Positions 18,280 to 26,694 of a DNA stretch of 64,000 bases are shown here, piece after piece. The notes under the pieces were generated by a model. The model was not told where the DNA came from. It saw only the letters and a list, made by a program, of their open reading frames with translations, and made no database searches. This DNA is from Desulfobulbus propionicus (lineage in GTDB: Bacteria > Desulfobacterota > Desulfobulbia > Desulfobulbales > Desulfobulbaceae), in NCBI GenBank assembly GCA_002748735.1, contig PDTC01000011.1, positions 1 to 64,000 on the forward strand, read 5' to 3'. The position numbers were made by a program, and so were the translations under genes. How positions within the stretch are numbered: the stretch's first letter is position 1; each line of letters begins with the position of its first letter.

Positions 18280-18458
18280 CAGTGCCGTCAGAACAGGCCA
18301 TCTTGCCAATGTCTTTGCTCTCACCTGTCTCTCTCTGGCTGGTCATCGACGAAGCCATCCACCCGGCGACCTTCATCGGCCTGGGCCTCATCATCGGTGC
18401 CATTCTTTTCCAAGAAATCAACTGTTCACGTTCAACACCAGCCATCTCGGACGATTAA
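18280..18458 (+). pseudogene. Remnant of an EamA/DMT-type transporter
   Basis: A short frame ending at 18458 translates to LPMSLLSPVSLWLVIDEAIHPATF followed closely by GLGLIIGAILFQE. This resembles the last two membrane helices of EamA drug/metabolite transporters (pattern LLxPVxxxLLxWLxxxExxxPxxxxGxxLIxxGxxL). The upstream helices are missing, and the preceding 100 bp has stops in the other frames. I take it as the tail of a decayed gene. No start with a ribosome-binding site is visible. Confidence 0.4.
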
Positions 18459-18548
18459 GCAAAATTTGCCGATCACAGCTACTGATTTACAGGCCCCATA
18501 TTGCCTGGGCGCAAGAAGAGCACCTCCCTTTTGGGATGGTATGAATTT

Positions 18549-18590
18549 GCGCCTTTTGCACAAGAAAGCCTGAAAAGGCGCATCGTTTTT
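18549..18590 (+). terminator. Terminator-like hairpin upstream of the amino-acid ABC transporter
   Basis: A perfect 9-bp stem (GCGCCTTTT at 18549-18557 with AAAAGGCGC at 18573-18581) is followed by ATCGTTTTTC. It may end transcription from upstream, or attenuate the ABC operon that begins at 18679. Confidence 0.55.
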
Positions 18591-18678
18591 CTTGCTGACA
18601 ACCGGCAGGGATGGTACATGAAGAGCCTGGAGGTTACGCAGTTTTCCCAGCTCTTATTTGCAATTGGAGGAATAACGG

Positions 18679-19410
18679 ATGTCACAGAGAATTATTATCG
18701 CCCTGGTTACCCTGGTTATGTTCTGTCATTCGGCATGGGCCAAAGAAATTGTTTTCGCCACGGATGCCACCTGGCCTCCCATGGAATTTGTCAATGCAGA
18801 CAAGGAGATAGTCGGGTACTCCATTGACTTTGTCAAGGCAGCCGGCAAAGAGGCCGGCTTTACCCCGGTATTTAAAAATACCGCCTGGGATGGAATTTTC
18901 GCTGGACTTGCCGCCGGTAAATATGACTCCATCACCAGCTCTGTTTCCATCACTGAGCAGCGCAAAAAAGCCATGGACTTCAGCGAACCGTACTTCACGG
19001 TCCGCCAGGCGCTAATTGTTAGCAAAGACAGCACAGTTAAAAATCTCGAGGAACTCCAGGGGAAAAAGGTTGGTGCCCAGATCGGCACCACCGGCTACTT
19101 TACTATCAAGGCCACCGAAGGGGTCGAGGCTAAAAGCTATGATGAAATAGGCCTCGCCATGGAAGACCTGAACGTTGGACGTATTGCCGCCGTTGTCTGC
19201 GACGACCCGGTTGCCGCTGACTATGCGCTGAACAAGTATAAGGACACCCTCAAAATTGCCGGTGTCATGCAGGCAGGAGAGGTGGAAAGCTACGGTTTTC
19301 CTGTGAAAAAAGGAGACAAGGAGACCCTAGATCTGATCAACAAGGGGGTTGCTGCAGTCAAGGCCAAGGGGATCGATAAAGAGCTCCAAAAGAAGTGGAT
19401 CGGTCAGTAA
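18679..19410 (+). CDS. Polar amino-acid ABC transporter, substrate-binding protein
   Basis: A 243-residue family 3 periplasmic binding protein. The signal peptide (MSQRIIIALVTLVMFCHSAWA, cleavage after AWA) is followed by KEIVFATDATWPPMEF, then the signature GYSIDFVKAAGKEAG and WDGIFAGLAAGKYDSITSSVSITEQRKK. Later segments GTTGYFTIK and DDPVAADYAL form the second lobe. GGAGGA precedes the ATG. It heads an operon with a permease and an ATPase. A terminator lies between it and the permease, which commonly makes the binding protein more abundant. The substrate (glutamine, arginine or another polar amino acid) cannot be decided from sequence alone. Confidence 0.92.
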   Translation: MSQRIIIALVTLVMFCHSAWAKEIVFATDATWPPMEFVNADKEIVGYSIDFVKAAGKEAGFTPVFKNTAWDGIFAGLAAGKYDSITSSVSITEQRKKAMDFSEPYFTVRQALIVSKDSTVKNLEELQGKKVGAQIGTTGYFTIKATEGVEAKSYDEIGLAMEDLNVGRIAAVVCDDPVAADYALNKYKDTLKIAGVMQAGEVESYGFPVKKGDKETLDLINKGVAAVKAKGIDKELQKKWIGQ

Positions 19411-19426
19411 ACCGTCTCTTTTTGTG

Positions 19427-19465
19427 CCGATGACTGGCCTGCTTGCCGGTCATCGGTGTTTTTTT
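19427..19465 (+). terminator. Partial terminator between binding-protein and permease genes
   Basis: An 11-bp stem (CCGATGACTGG at 19427-19437 with CCGGTCATCGG at 19446-19456, one G-T pair), an 8-nt loop and a TGTTTTTTT tail. It lies inside the operon and probably gives graded expression. Confidence 0.8.
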
Positions 19466-19485
19466 CTCTGTCCGTTTCTGAAAAA

Positions 19486-20274
19486 ATGACTGATAGCACG
19501 CGAAAAACTATCGAGGTTGGCGATGGTGCCGCCATCCCTACGCCTGAAGATCGTGGTCTGACAGCTGCCTGGTGGACAGCCCTCTGTGGGACAATTTTTC
19601 TCCTGGTGCTGCTGCCCCTGGTCAAACCCGACCCCTATGCCAAGATCATCCGTTTCGTTCCAGACGGTATCCTGGTAACCTTCGAGGTGACGGTGGCGTC
19701 CATCTCTCTGGCCTTGGTCATAGGACTTGTCACTGGCCTGGGGAGGATATCGAAAAACTATTTTTTTAATCTGCTGGCCTCGTTGTACGTCGAGGTTGTC
19801 CGCGGCATCCCGTTACTGGTACAGCTCTTCTACATTTACTTTGCCCTGGGGCACATTGTCCGGGTGCCTGACATTGTTGCGGCGATCATCGCCATGGCTG
19901 TCTGCTATGGTGCCTACATGGGAGAGGTCTTCCGTGCCGGTATCAAGGCCGTTGACTGGGGCCAGACTGAAGCGTCTCTTTCCCTCGGTTTCAATCAGCA
20001 CCAGACCATGTTCTATGTGATCCTGCCCCAGGCATGGCGCACGATCCTGCCACCGGTCGGCAATGAATTCATTGCCCTGCTCAAAGACACCTCTCTGGTA
20101 TCAATCCTCGCTGTCTCTGATATTCTCCGACGAGGTCGGGAATATGCAGCGGAAAGCTTCAATTATTTCGAAACGTACACCCTGATTGCCCTCATCTATC
20201 TGCTGATAACCCTGATACTTTCCAAACTGGTCAGTGTCATGGAACACCGACTGAGTCATTATGAACGACGCTGA
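19486..20274 (+). CDS. Polar amino-acid ABC transporter, permease
   Basis: A HisMQ-family inner-membrane permease, 262 residues from the ATG at 19486. I prefer this start over the GTG at 19456, which sits in the terminator stem and T-run. Five or six hydrophobic helices are visible, and the EAA-type loop [25 protein letters not shown] that contacts the ATPase is intact. A poorly conserved N-terminal extension of about 40 residues precedes the first helix. Its end overlaps the ATPase gene by 14 bases. Together with the binding protein it makes an importer. Confidence 0.92.
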   Translation: MTDSTRKTIEVGDGAAIPTPEDRGLTAAWWTALCGTIFLLVLLPLVKPDPYAKIIRFVPDGILVTFEVTVASISLALVIGLVTGLGRISKNYFFNLLASLYVEVVRGIPLLVQLFYIYFALGHIVRVPDIVAAIIAMAVCYGAYMGEVFRAGIKAVDWGQTEASLSLGFNQHQTMFYVILPQAWRTILPPVGNEFIALLKDTSLVSILAVSDILRRGREYAAESFNYFETYTLIALIYLLITLILSKLVSVMEHRLSHYERR

Positions 20275-21001
20275 CCCCATTATCAACATTACATCCATCA
20301 ACAAGTTCTATGGTTCCTTCCAGGCCCTCACCGATGTCAGCCTGCAGGTCAATCAGGGGGAGAAGGTGGTGGTGCTCGGCCCTTCTGGCTCGGGAAAATC
20401 GACACTACTGCGCACCATGAACCGCCTGGAAACCATTGATTCAGGCAGCATTGTCATCGATGGCCGCGACCTTTACGATGCACAGCAGGATATTAACCAG
20501 ATCCGTATGGAGCTGGGCATGGTCTTTCAGAGTTTCAATCTGTTCCGCCATCACACGGTACTGGGTAACCTCACCCTGGCCCCCATGAAATTGAAAAAAA
20601 TGCAGCAGGCCGATGCCGAGGAGCTGGCCTTATCTCTGCTGGACAAGGTGGGCATTCGGGACAAGGCGGACAGCTACCCTGTACAGTTGTCAGGGGGACA
20701 GCAGCAACGGGTGGCGATTGCCCGGGCATTAGCCATGGAGCCCAAAATCATGCTGTTTGACGAGCCAACGTCAGCCCTGGACCCAGAGATGATCAATGAA
20801 GTATTGGACGTCATGGTCACCCTTGCCCGGGAAGGTATGACCATGGTAGTGGTCAGCCACGAAATGGGTTTTGCCCGGGAAGTGGCCGACGAGATAGTCT
20901 TCATGGATCAGGGGAAAATTATGGAGAAGGCCAGCCCGGAGATCTTTTTCGAGGCTCCTAAGAATCCAAGATCTCGGCTCTTTCTCGAGCAAATTCTCTG
21001 A
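20261..21001 (+). CDS. Polar amino-acid ABC transporter, ATP-binding protein
   Basis: A 246-residue ATPase of the GlnQ/HisP group that powers the importer. Walker A is [15 protein letters not shown] (near residue 42), the Q-loop is [11 protein letters not shown], the signature is [16 protein letters not shown], Walker B is [13 protein letters not shown] and the H-loop is VVVSHEMG. It overlaps the permease gene by 14 bases and is followed 10 bp later by arfB. Complete and typical. Confidence 0.95.
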   Translation: MNDADPIINITSINKFYGSFQALTDVSLQVNQGEKVVVLGPSGSGKSTLLRTMNRLETIDSGSIVIDGRDLYDAQQDINQIRMELGMVFQSFNLFRHHTVLGNLTLAPMKLKKMQQADAEELALSLLDKVGIRDKADSYPVQLSGGQQQRVAIARALAMEPKIMLFDEPTSALDPEMINEVLDVMVTLAREGMTMVVVSHEMGFAREVADEIVFMDQGKIMEKASPEIFFEAPKNPRSRLFLEQIL

Positions 21002-21011
21002 TTCGATCACC

Positions 21012-21443
21012 ATGGACGGCTTTCTCCAGATCCTGCCGAACCTCTCTATCCCTCTTCGTGAGGTGAACTGGAGTTTTTCTCGCAGCAGTGGCAGGGGTGG
21101 ACAGAATGTCAACAAGGTAAACACGAGGGTGACCCTGCTCTTTGACCTTACGCAAAGTCAGAGCCTGAGCGCAAGGCAGCAACAGCTGCTGCGTAGCCGC
21201 CTTGCGGGCAGAATCAACCATGAAGGGGTGCTGCGAATTATCGCTGGAGAGGCACGTACACAGCACAGCAACCGTCAGCTGGCTCTCCGACGTTTTCAGT
21301 GTCTGCTGGCACAGGCGCTTACCGTTCGCACTCGTCGAGTGCCGACAAAACCGGGAAGGGCGGTCAAAGAGCGACGTCGACGTAACAAGATCTATCAAAG
21401 CCAGCGAAAATCTTCCCGTTCGTGGCGATACTCCAGCGAATAG
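21012..21443 (+). CDS. arfB: Alternative ribosome-rescue factor / aminoacyl-tRNA hydrolase ArfB
   Basis: ArfB frees ribosomes stalled on mRNAs lacking a stop codon. The 143-residue protein has the GGQ catalytic loop (SSGRGGQNVNKVNTRV, near residue 30) and the basic C-terminal tail (RRRRNKIYQSQRKSSRSWRYS) that enters the empty mRNA channel. It lacks the stop-codon-recognition domain of RF1/RF2, as expected. It is 10 bp after the ABC ATPase gene and may be read from the same transcript. Confidence 0.93.
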   Translation: MDGFLQILPNLSIPLREVNWSFSRSSGRGGQNVNKVNTRVTLLFDLTQSQSLSARQQQLLRSRLAGRINHEGVLRIIAGEARTQHSNRQLALRRFQCLLAQALTVRTRRVPTKPGRAVKERRRRNKIYQSQRKSSRSWRYSSE

Positions 21444-21492
21444 TGCCTGAAGAACGACAAAGACAAGGAAGAGAGAACTACAGGCCCCCCCA

Positions 21493-22290
21493 ATGCTACA
21501 GCTGTATATCATCTACTGCTCTGTCGGTGCTGTTGCCGGTATTTTAGCCGGGCTACTCGGTATTGGCGGCGGTCTTGTCATCGTCCCCATGCTGGTTTTT
21601 GCTTTTCATCTGCAGCACATTCCTGGCGATGTGACCATGCATCTCGCCCTGGCCACCTCAATGGCTTCGATTATCTTCACCGCAACATCAAGCTTTCGTG
21701 CCCACCACAAACGTAAAGCCGTCCGCTGGGACGTGGTACGACGTATAACTCCGGGTATTCTTGTGGGGACATTCTGCGGCTCATACTTTACCGCGCTGGT
21801 GTCCACCAGATCCCTCAAGGTCATCTTTATTCTCTTTTTGTACACGGTTGCCTCGCAGATGCTGCTTGACCTTCGCCCCAATCCTTCCCGCGAACTCCCT
21901 GGCAGGATCACAATGACAGGTACAGGTTCACTCATTGGGGTGATTTCAAGCCTGGTTGGCATTGGCGGCGGTACCATGTCAGTGCCCTTTATGACCTATT
22001 GCAATGTCCCCCTCCACCACGCAATCGGCACCTCTGCGGCCATCGGCCTGCCAATTGCTCTCGCTGGCACTGCCGGCTATATTACTGGTGGCCTCAGGGT
22101 TGCCAACCTTCCCCCCCTGGCCCTTGGCTATGTCTATTTACCGGCACTTCTTGGTATCGCAACGGTCAGCAGCATAACAGCACCATTAGGGGCCCGCCTC
22201 GCCCACAACCTGCCCGTCTCACAGCTTAAAAAGTTCTTCGCGGTGCTGCTGTTTGCCATTGCAACAAAGATGTTAACGGAACTGTTCTGA
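21493..22290 (+). CDS. TauE/SafE family permease (sulfite exporter family)
   Basis: A 265-residue inner-membrane protein with about eight hydrophobic helices. It has the two family repeats, seen as GLLGIGGGLVIVPML near residue 20 and SLVGIGGGTMSVPFM near residue 160. Members export sulfite, sulfoacetate or other sulfur anions, and some have other anion substrates. In a sulfate reducer and next to a convergent sulfurtransferase gene, a sulfur oxyanion is a reasonable guess, but substrate is inferred from context only. Confidence 0.88.
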   Translation: MLQLYIIYCSVGAVAGILAGLLGIGGGLVIVPMLVFAFHLQHIPGDVTMHLALATSMASIIFTATSSFRAHHKRKAVRWDVVRRITPGILVGTFCGSYFTALVSTRSLKVIFILFLYTVASQMLLDLRPNPSRELPGRITMTGTGSLIGVISSLVGIGGGTMSVPFMTYCNVPLHHAIGTSAAIGLPIALAGTAGYITGGLRVANLPPLALGYVYLPALLGIATVSSITAPLGARLAHNLPVSQLKKFFAVLLFAIATKMLTELF

Positions 22291-22349
22291 AAACAAACCA
22301 CCCCACTGTAAGCGGCGGGGTAGTAGACATCTGATAATTCATGCACTCA

Positions 22350-23183
22350 TTATCTCTGGTCTGGCGAGTCTATATAGCGGCCAAGATGGACAAGGTGCTC
22401 GCGCTCTTCATTGGCCATCTGTGTCAGTGCCTCAGCGGTCCGCCGGTCTGTGGCCCGGTCTGCGGCCCGCTGGTACAGGTCCAGCGCCTGGGCTTCTATG
22501 GACATGGCCAGAGAAAGGATATCAAGCACCGACTCAAGGTCAGGCGCATGGAGCTTCAGATAGTCTTCAGTGGAAAGGCCGCCCTCCATGGCCGGCCTGA
22601 CAACCTTTGCCGCCATTTCTTCCAGGGAAAGGCTGTTGCCGGTCACCTCCTCGTATAAGGCCACAAGCCGTTGCTGATGAAGCGTCTCCACCCTGGCTAA
22701 CACACCAAAGAGATCAGCAGGCTTTTGTCCTGTTACCCTGGCCTGCATTTCCAGGTAAAACTCCTGCAGCCCCTGCTCCAGAGCGAAACCGACAACGATG
22801 GTCTCCTCGACTGACTCCTGACCGCTGAACAGCTCCAATCCCAGCTCCGGCGGCCCTGTCGCCTTCGGCCCTCTGGCCGCAAGGATCCCGCCGGTAAGGG
22901 TATAGGCCTCCCTGAACCCTCTGGAACTGAGCACCTGCGCAGCTACACGGCTGCGGCCACCGGATCGTCAGTAGACGATAACAGTCCTCTCCGGATCCAG
23001 CTCCTGGAGCCGATTCCCCAGGTCCCCTAACGGTATGAGCAGGTTGGTCCCGGGCAGATGCTCAGCCTCGTACTCCCGAGGCTGTCGCACATCGAGCAAG
23101 AGGGCCCCCTGTTCCTTTACCAGTGCCTCGGCCTGCGGCCAGTCGATGGTAGCTGCTGGGGTAAAAAACTGTTTCCACAACAT
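22350..23183 (-). CDS. Selenocysteine-containing rhodanese-ferritin fusion protein (UGA read through)
   Basis: The frame starts at ATG 23183, with AGGAG 5 bases upstream, and reads through one in-frame TGA (22970-22968) to a stop at 22350, giving 277 residues. The N-terminal part is a single-domain rhodanese (DVRQPREYEAEHLPG, residues 31-45). The TGA falls at residue 72 exactly where the catalytic cysteine should be: VIVY-U-RSGGRSRVAA, compared with the usual Y-C-R-S-G-x-R-S. The C-terminal half is a four-helix ferritin/rubrerythrin-like domain with candidate diiron ligands E141, E166, H169, E230, E260 and H263, including two ExxH motifs. A hairpin 12 nt after the UGA can serve as bacterial SECIS. 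The reading frame, domain continuity and position of the UGA argue strongly against a pseudogene. It is convergent with the TauE/SafE gene. Persulfide transfer or peroxide and sulfur redox chemistry is plausible but unproven. Confidence 0.85.
22938..22955 (-). promoter_or_regulatory. Candidate bacterial SECIS hairpin
   Basis: On the minus strand CGCAGC (22955-22950) and GCTGCG (22943-22938) form a perfect GC-rich 6-bp stem with the 6-nt loop CGTGTA, whose second base is G followed by T. It begins 12 nt after the in-frame TGA. Location and a G in the first two loop bases fit the loose rule for SelB-binding bacterial SECIS elements. Confidence 0.7.
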
Positions 23184-23659
23184 GGATTCTCCTTTACGTG
23201 CAAAAGATGAACGAACACAAGCCTTCTCTGGGTGGTAGGCCTTTGAGGGCCTCATTTTCCAGAAAGACCTCGGCGTGCAGGAACCAATACCAAGGGGCTG
23301 GAGCCCCATATCCTGAAGGCTGCCATGCGGCTCAGGAACACTTCGACATAGCGCCAAAAAGGCCTGAAGCCCTTGGCCGGATTTTCCCGTGCAGGTTGGC
23401 CGGCAGCAGGCCTGAAGCATATCCCTCAGCAGGCAGGTTTGCACCAGGACCGACCCAGTGGAGCATTTGAGCGCAACTGCCGGTAATCATAGCATAGGAG
23501 GTCTCAGCAGGGCGAGACCAAAGTGGCCTTGGACCTGCTGCCCCCGCATCCGCACAAAAAGGACTTGCCTCCCCTTTGCCCTAACGCGTATACAGGAAAA
23601 AAAAGCGGTCCACAGCTGTAAGCTGTACCGTCAACTCCTCCTCAAGAGCGTAAGCCCCG
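23184..23659. other. Divergent intergenic region without a visible gene
   Basis: The 476 bp between the divergent selenoprotein and MFS genes has no frame with family features. It contains imperfect GC-rich inverted repeats such as AGGCCTTTGAGGGCCT near 23236-23251 and probably both promoters, though I see no clear -35/-10 pair. It may include decayed sequence. Confidence 0.4.
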
Positions 23660-25057
23660 ATGCCTCAACATCCCGAAAAACGTGCCCTGGAGCGATCGAC
23701 CCTGTTTGTGACCTCGCTCACCTCCTTTATCGGCCCCTTTATGATTTCTTCGGTGAATGTGGCCTTGCCTGCCATCCAGAAGGAGCTCGGTATCGATGCG
23801 GTTCTGCTGAGCTGGATCGCCACCGCTTACCTGCTCAGCGTTGCCGTCGTTCTTGTGCCAGCAGGTAAGATCGGAGATATCTATGGACGAAAACGGGTGT
23901 TCGTCACCGGCCTCCTGACACTCAGCCTTGCCAGTCTGCTGGCAGCGCTCTCAAAGGGCATCTTCCTTCTCATGCTCTCGAGGATCCTCCAGGGAGCGGG
24001 TGCGGCCATGTCGGTTACCACCGGCATGGCCATCCTCACCTCTGTCTTCCCGCCCCAGGAACGCGGCCGGGTCATAGGAATCTACGTTGCCGCAGTCTAT
24101 ATCGGGCTGAGTGCCGGACCATTGGTCGGCGGCATCATGACCCAGCACCTGGGCTGGCGGAGCATCTTCGTGCTCCTGGTCCCCATGGGACTGGCCGCGG
24201 TTGCGCTTACCCTGCGTTTTCTCAAGCAGGAGTGGAAAGACGAAAAGATCGGTGCCCTGGATATAATGGGGAGCTGCCTTTACGGGACAGCCATTATGGC
24301 ACTGGTCTGGGGGGCGACCCAGATACCCTCGAGCACCGGCATACTGTCAGGGGCTGTCGGACTCGCAGGGCTCGTCCTCTTTTATCGTCACCAGCAGCGC
24401 GTGGCCTTTCCGGTCATGGAGGTAACACTGTTCAAGAAAAACAAAACCTTTACCTTTTCAAGCCTGGCAGCCCTGCTCAACTACTCGGCTACCTACGCGG
24501 TCACCTTCCTCATGAGTCTGTACCTGCAGTACATCAAAGGAATGAGCCCTCGGGATGCGGGCCTCGTCCTCATGAGCCAGCCGTTGCTGATGGCGCTCTT
24601 TTCGCCGCTGGCCGGAAGACTCTCCGATCGGATTGACCCGAGACTGCTGGCCACGGGCGGCATGTTTTGTACCCTCCTGGGGGTACTGTTCTTCACTGGT
24701 CTCACCGCAGAGACCCCGCTTGGCCTGATCCTCGCCAACCTGGTACTGTTGGGCTTTGCCTTTGCCCTCTTCTCCTCACCCAACATGAGCACCATCATGG
24801 GATCGGTTGACCTTCGTCATTACACGGCTGCCTCGGGTACGGTGGCCACCATGCGGCTGCTGGGCCAGATGACCAGCATGGCCATTGCCACCCTTGTTCT
24901 CGCCTGGATTATGGGGCCGGTCACCATTGGTGAGGAGCACCACGACCGCTTCCTTGTTGCCGTACGAACGATCTTCGCCTGCTCGGCCCTGCTGTGCACC
25001 GCAGGTATCTCCTTTAGCTGGTTCAGGGGAAATCTGCGTGGTGGCAGAGAACCATGA
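23660..25057 (+). CDS. MFS transporter, DHA2 (EmrB/QacA) family
   Basis: A 465-residue inner-membrane drug:H+ antiporter-type protein with about 14 hydrophobic helices. The MFS motif A (GKIGDIYGRKRVF near residue 69) and the antiporter motif C (GLSAGPLVGGIMTQHLGW near residue 155) are clear. DHA2 members export hydrophobic or cationic compounds. The start ATG has no strong ribosome-binding site. It stands alone between the selenoprotein and the lemA operon. The substrate is unknown. Confidence 0.9.
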   Translation: MPQHPEKRALERSTLFVTSLTSFIGPFMISSVNVALPAIQKELGIDAVLLSWIATAYLLSVAVVLVPAGKIGDIYGRKRVFVTGLLTLSLASLLAALSKGIFLLMLSRILQGAGAAMSVTTGMAILTSVFPPQERGRVIGIYVAAVYIGLSAGPLVGGIMTQHLGWRSIFVLLVPMGLAAVALTLRFLKQEWKDEKIGALDIMGSCLYGTAIMALVWGATQIPSSTGILSGAVGLAGLVLFYRHQQRVAFPVMEVTLFKKNKTFTFSSLAALLNYSATYAVTFLMSLYLQYIKGMSPRDAGLVLMSQPLLMALFSPLAGRLSDRIDPRLLATGGMFCTLLGVLFFTGLTAETPLGLILANLVLLGFAFALFSSPNMSTIMGSVDLRHYTAASGTVATMRLLGQMTSMAIATLVLAWIMGPVTIGEEHHDRFLVAVRTIFACSALLCTAGISFSWFRGNLRGGREP

Positions 25058-25110
25058 GCCTCCCTGGCAGAAGGATGTCAGCCTTATCCCCTGCAGCCAC
25101 AGAAAATCTT

Positions 25111-25139
25111 TTGCTTTTCGTCCATTTTATGGCTACATA
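25111..25139 (+). promoter_or_regulatory. Weak candidate promoter of the lemA operon
   Basis: TTGCTT (25111-25116) and TACATA (25134-25139) with a 17-bp spacer lie 50 bp before lemA. The -10 match is poor, so this is only a suggestion. Confidence 0.3.
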
Positions 25140-25190
25140 CCTTGAAGAGAAAATTTCACCGCATGCCAGCCACTCTGCCAGGAGATCCCC

Positions 25191-25775
25191 ATGAGACACC
25201 GTGCCAACCTGCTGCTCTTACTGTTTTCCCTGACCCTGCTCTCGGGATGCGGCTACAACTCGCTGCAAGTCAAAGAGGAAGGCGTTTTCAAGGCATGGGC
25301 CAACATTGAAGCCGCTCTCCAGCGCCGCAATGATCTGATCCCCAACCTGGTGGCAACGGTGAAGGGCTATGCCGCACATGAGAAAGAGACCTTGGAAGCG
25401 GTGATCAATGCCCGGGCCAAGGCGACTTCAACACAGATCAAGCTCGACGATCTCGGAGATGCCACCAAGATGAGCCAGTTTCAAGCCGCCCAGGGTGGAC
25501 TTGCGTCAACACTTTCCCGCCTGATGGTAGTGGTGGAAAACTATCCGGATCTCAAGGCAAATCAGAACTTCCTTGATCTGCAGAGTCAACTGGAAGGCAC
25601 AGAGAACCGCATCAATGTAGCCCGGCAGCGCTATAACCAGGCGGTCAACGACTTTAATGCCGCCATCAGAAAATTCCCGCAGAACCTGACAAACAAGTTC
25701 CTTCTCCATCTTGACAGCAAGGAATACTTCACCGCTGACGAGGCGGCCAAGGCAACACCCCAGGTAAAATTCTAG
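25191..25775 (+). CDS. lemA: LemA family lipoprotein
   Basis: A 194-residue protein with a lipoprotein signal (LLLLLFSLTLLSGCGYN, lipobox LSGC with C20) so it is probably anchored to a membrane facing the periplasm. The rest is a long helical hairpin typical of LemA: RRNDLIPNLVATVKGYAAHEKETLEAVINAR and GLASTLSRLMVVVENYPDLKANQNFLDLQSQLEGTENRI. Biochemical function is not established. It is the first gene of a lemA-TPM-TPM operon, a widespread arrangement, with 13 bp to the next gene. Confidence 0.92.
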   Translation: MRHRANLLLLLFSLTLLSGCGYNSLQVKEEGVFKAWANIEAALQRRNDLIPNLVATVKGYAAHEKETLEAVINARAKATSTQIKLDDLGDATKMSQFQAAQGGLASTLSRLMVVVENYPDLKANQNFLDLQSQLEGTENRINVARQRYNQAVNDFNAAIRKFPQNLTNKFLLHLDSKEYFTADEAAKATPQVKF

Positions 25776-25788
25776 CAAACGCGCACAG

Positions 25789-26694
25789 ATGCTCCGCCGT
25801 AAGGGGAAGCCGGGTATTCCATGGCCACTCATCTACTGCAGCCTGCTGCTGGTCTTCATGGCTGTCAATGTGCAGGCCCGTGATATTCCCAAACTGACGG
25901 CCCGGGTCAACGATCTTGCCGGGCTCCTCTCTCCGGGTACTGTTCAGCAGCTGGAAGGCTCGCTGGCCTCGTTTGAGCGGGAGCAGTCGACACAGATCGT
26001 CATCCTGACCATCACTTCCCTTGACGGCGACAACCTCGAAGATTTTGCCATACGCCTTGCCGAGCAGTGGCAGATCGGTCAGCAAGGCCTGGATAACGGG
26101 GCCATCCTTATCATAGCCCGTAACGAGCGAAAGATTCGCATCGAAGTGGGCTACGGCCTGGAGGGTTCGCTGACCGACCTGGTCGCCGGGCGGATCATCC
26201 GTACTGTCATCCGGCCCCATTTCAAGCGAGGCGATTTCGATGCCGGGGTGCTGGCCGGGACCTCTGCGATGATGAACGCGGTCACCGGTGAGTTCAGTGC
26301 CGCCTCCAAGGAACAACGACCAGAAAAGAATGTCGGTAACTTTTTCATGGTGCTGCTGATGCTGCTCTTTTTCGTGGGCAGAGCGCTCGCCAGACATAAA
26401 ATCTTTGCCGCGCTCCTTGGCGGAACAGTTGCTTCCCTTTTCGGCATCATAGCCCTGGGACCGGGCTGGACCATCCCGATGCTGCTCTTTCCAGTGGGGG
26501 CCATTGGCACCATCATTGCGGCCAGTATCACAGCTGCTTCTTCGGGCTCGGGGCGAAGTCGTTCAACCCGCTCCGGCTGGGGATCTTCGGGAGGCCACTT
26601 CGGTGGTGGCGGCTTTGGCGGTGGCTTTGGTGGTGGTGGCTTCAGCGGCGGCGGTGGTGGCTTTGGTGGCGGCGGTGCCTCGGGAGGCTGGTAG
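25789..26694 (+). CDS. TPM-domain protein with glycine-rich C-terminus (YgcG-like)
   Basis: A 301-residue protein with an N-terminal signal sequence, ending near QARD. A TPM domain (VNDLAGLLSPGTVQQLEGSL, residues 37-56, then TQIVILTITSLDGDNLEDFAIRLAEQW) is followed by a stretch of hydrophobic segments (residues 180-245). The tail consists of repeated glycine, phenylalanine and serine (GGGFGGGFGGGGFSGGG). TPM proteins occur with LemA and are thought to act in the cell envelope, but a general function is not fixed. It ends at the start of the next TPM gene (0 bp apart), so co-expression is certain. Confidence 0.9.
   Translation: MLRRKGKPGIPWPLIYCSLLLVFMAVNVQARDIPKLTARVNDLAGLLSPGTVQQLEGSLASFEREQSTQIVILTITSLDGDNLEDFAIRLAEQWQIGQQGLDNGAILIIARNERKIRIEVGYGLEGSLTDLVAGRIIRTVIRPHFKRGDFDAGVLAGTSAMMNAVTGEFSAASKEQRPEKNVGNFFMVLLMLLFFVGRALARHKIFAALLGGTVASLFGIIALGPGWTIPMLLFPVGAIGTIIAASITAASSGSGRSRSTRSGWGSSGGHFGGGGFGGGFGGGGFSGGGGGFGGGGASGGW

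Noticed and set aside
22291-22325. Hairpin between the convergent permease and selenoprotein genes as a shared terminator
   Set aside because: The arms (ACCACCCC and GGGGTAGT) have a mismatch and no T-run, so I do not annotate a terminator.
22350-23183. Reading the rhodanese-ferritin gene as two separate genes or a pseudogene with a nonsense mutation
   Set aside because: The second half has no ribosome-binding site of its own, both parts keep coding character and full motifs, and the only stop is a TGA at the exact catalytic Cys position with a hairpin just after it.
26570-26690. GC-rich repeats as a non-coding repeat or CRISPR-like array
   Set aside because: They encode the glycine-rich tail of the TPM protein in frame. 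No spaced direct repeats of CRISPR kind were found anywhere in the window.
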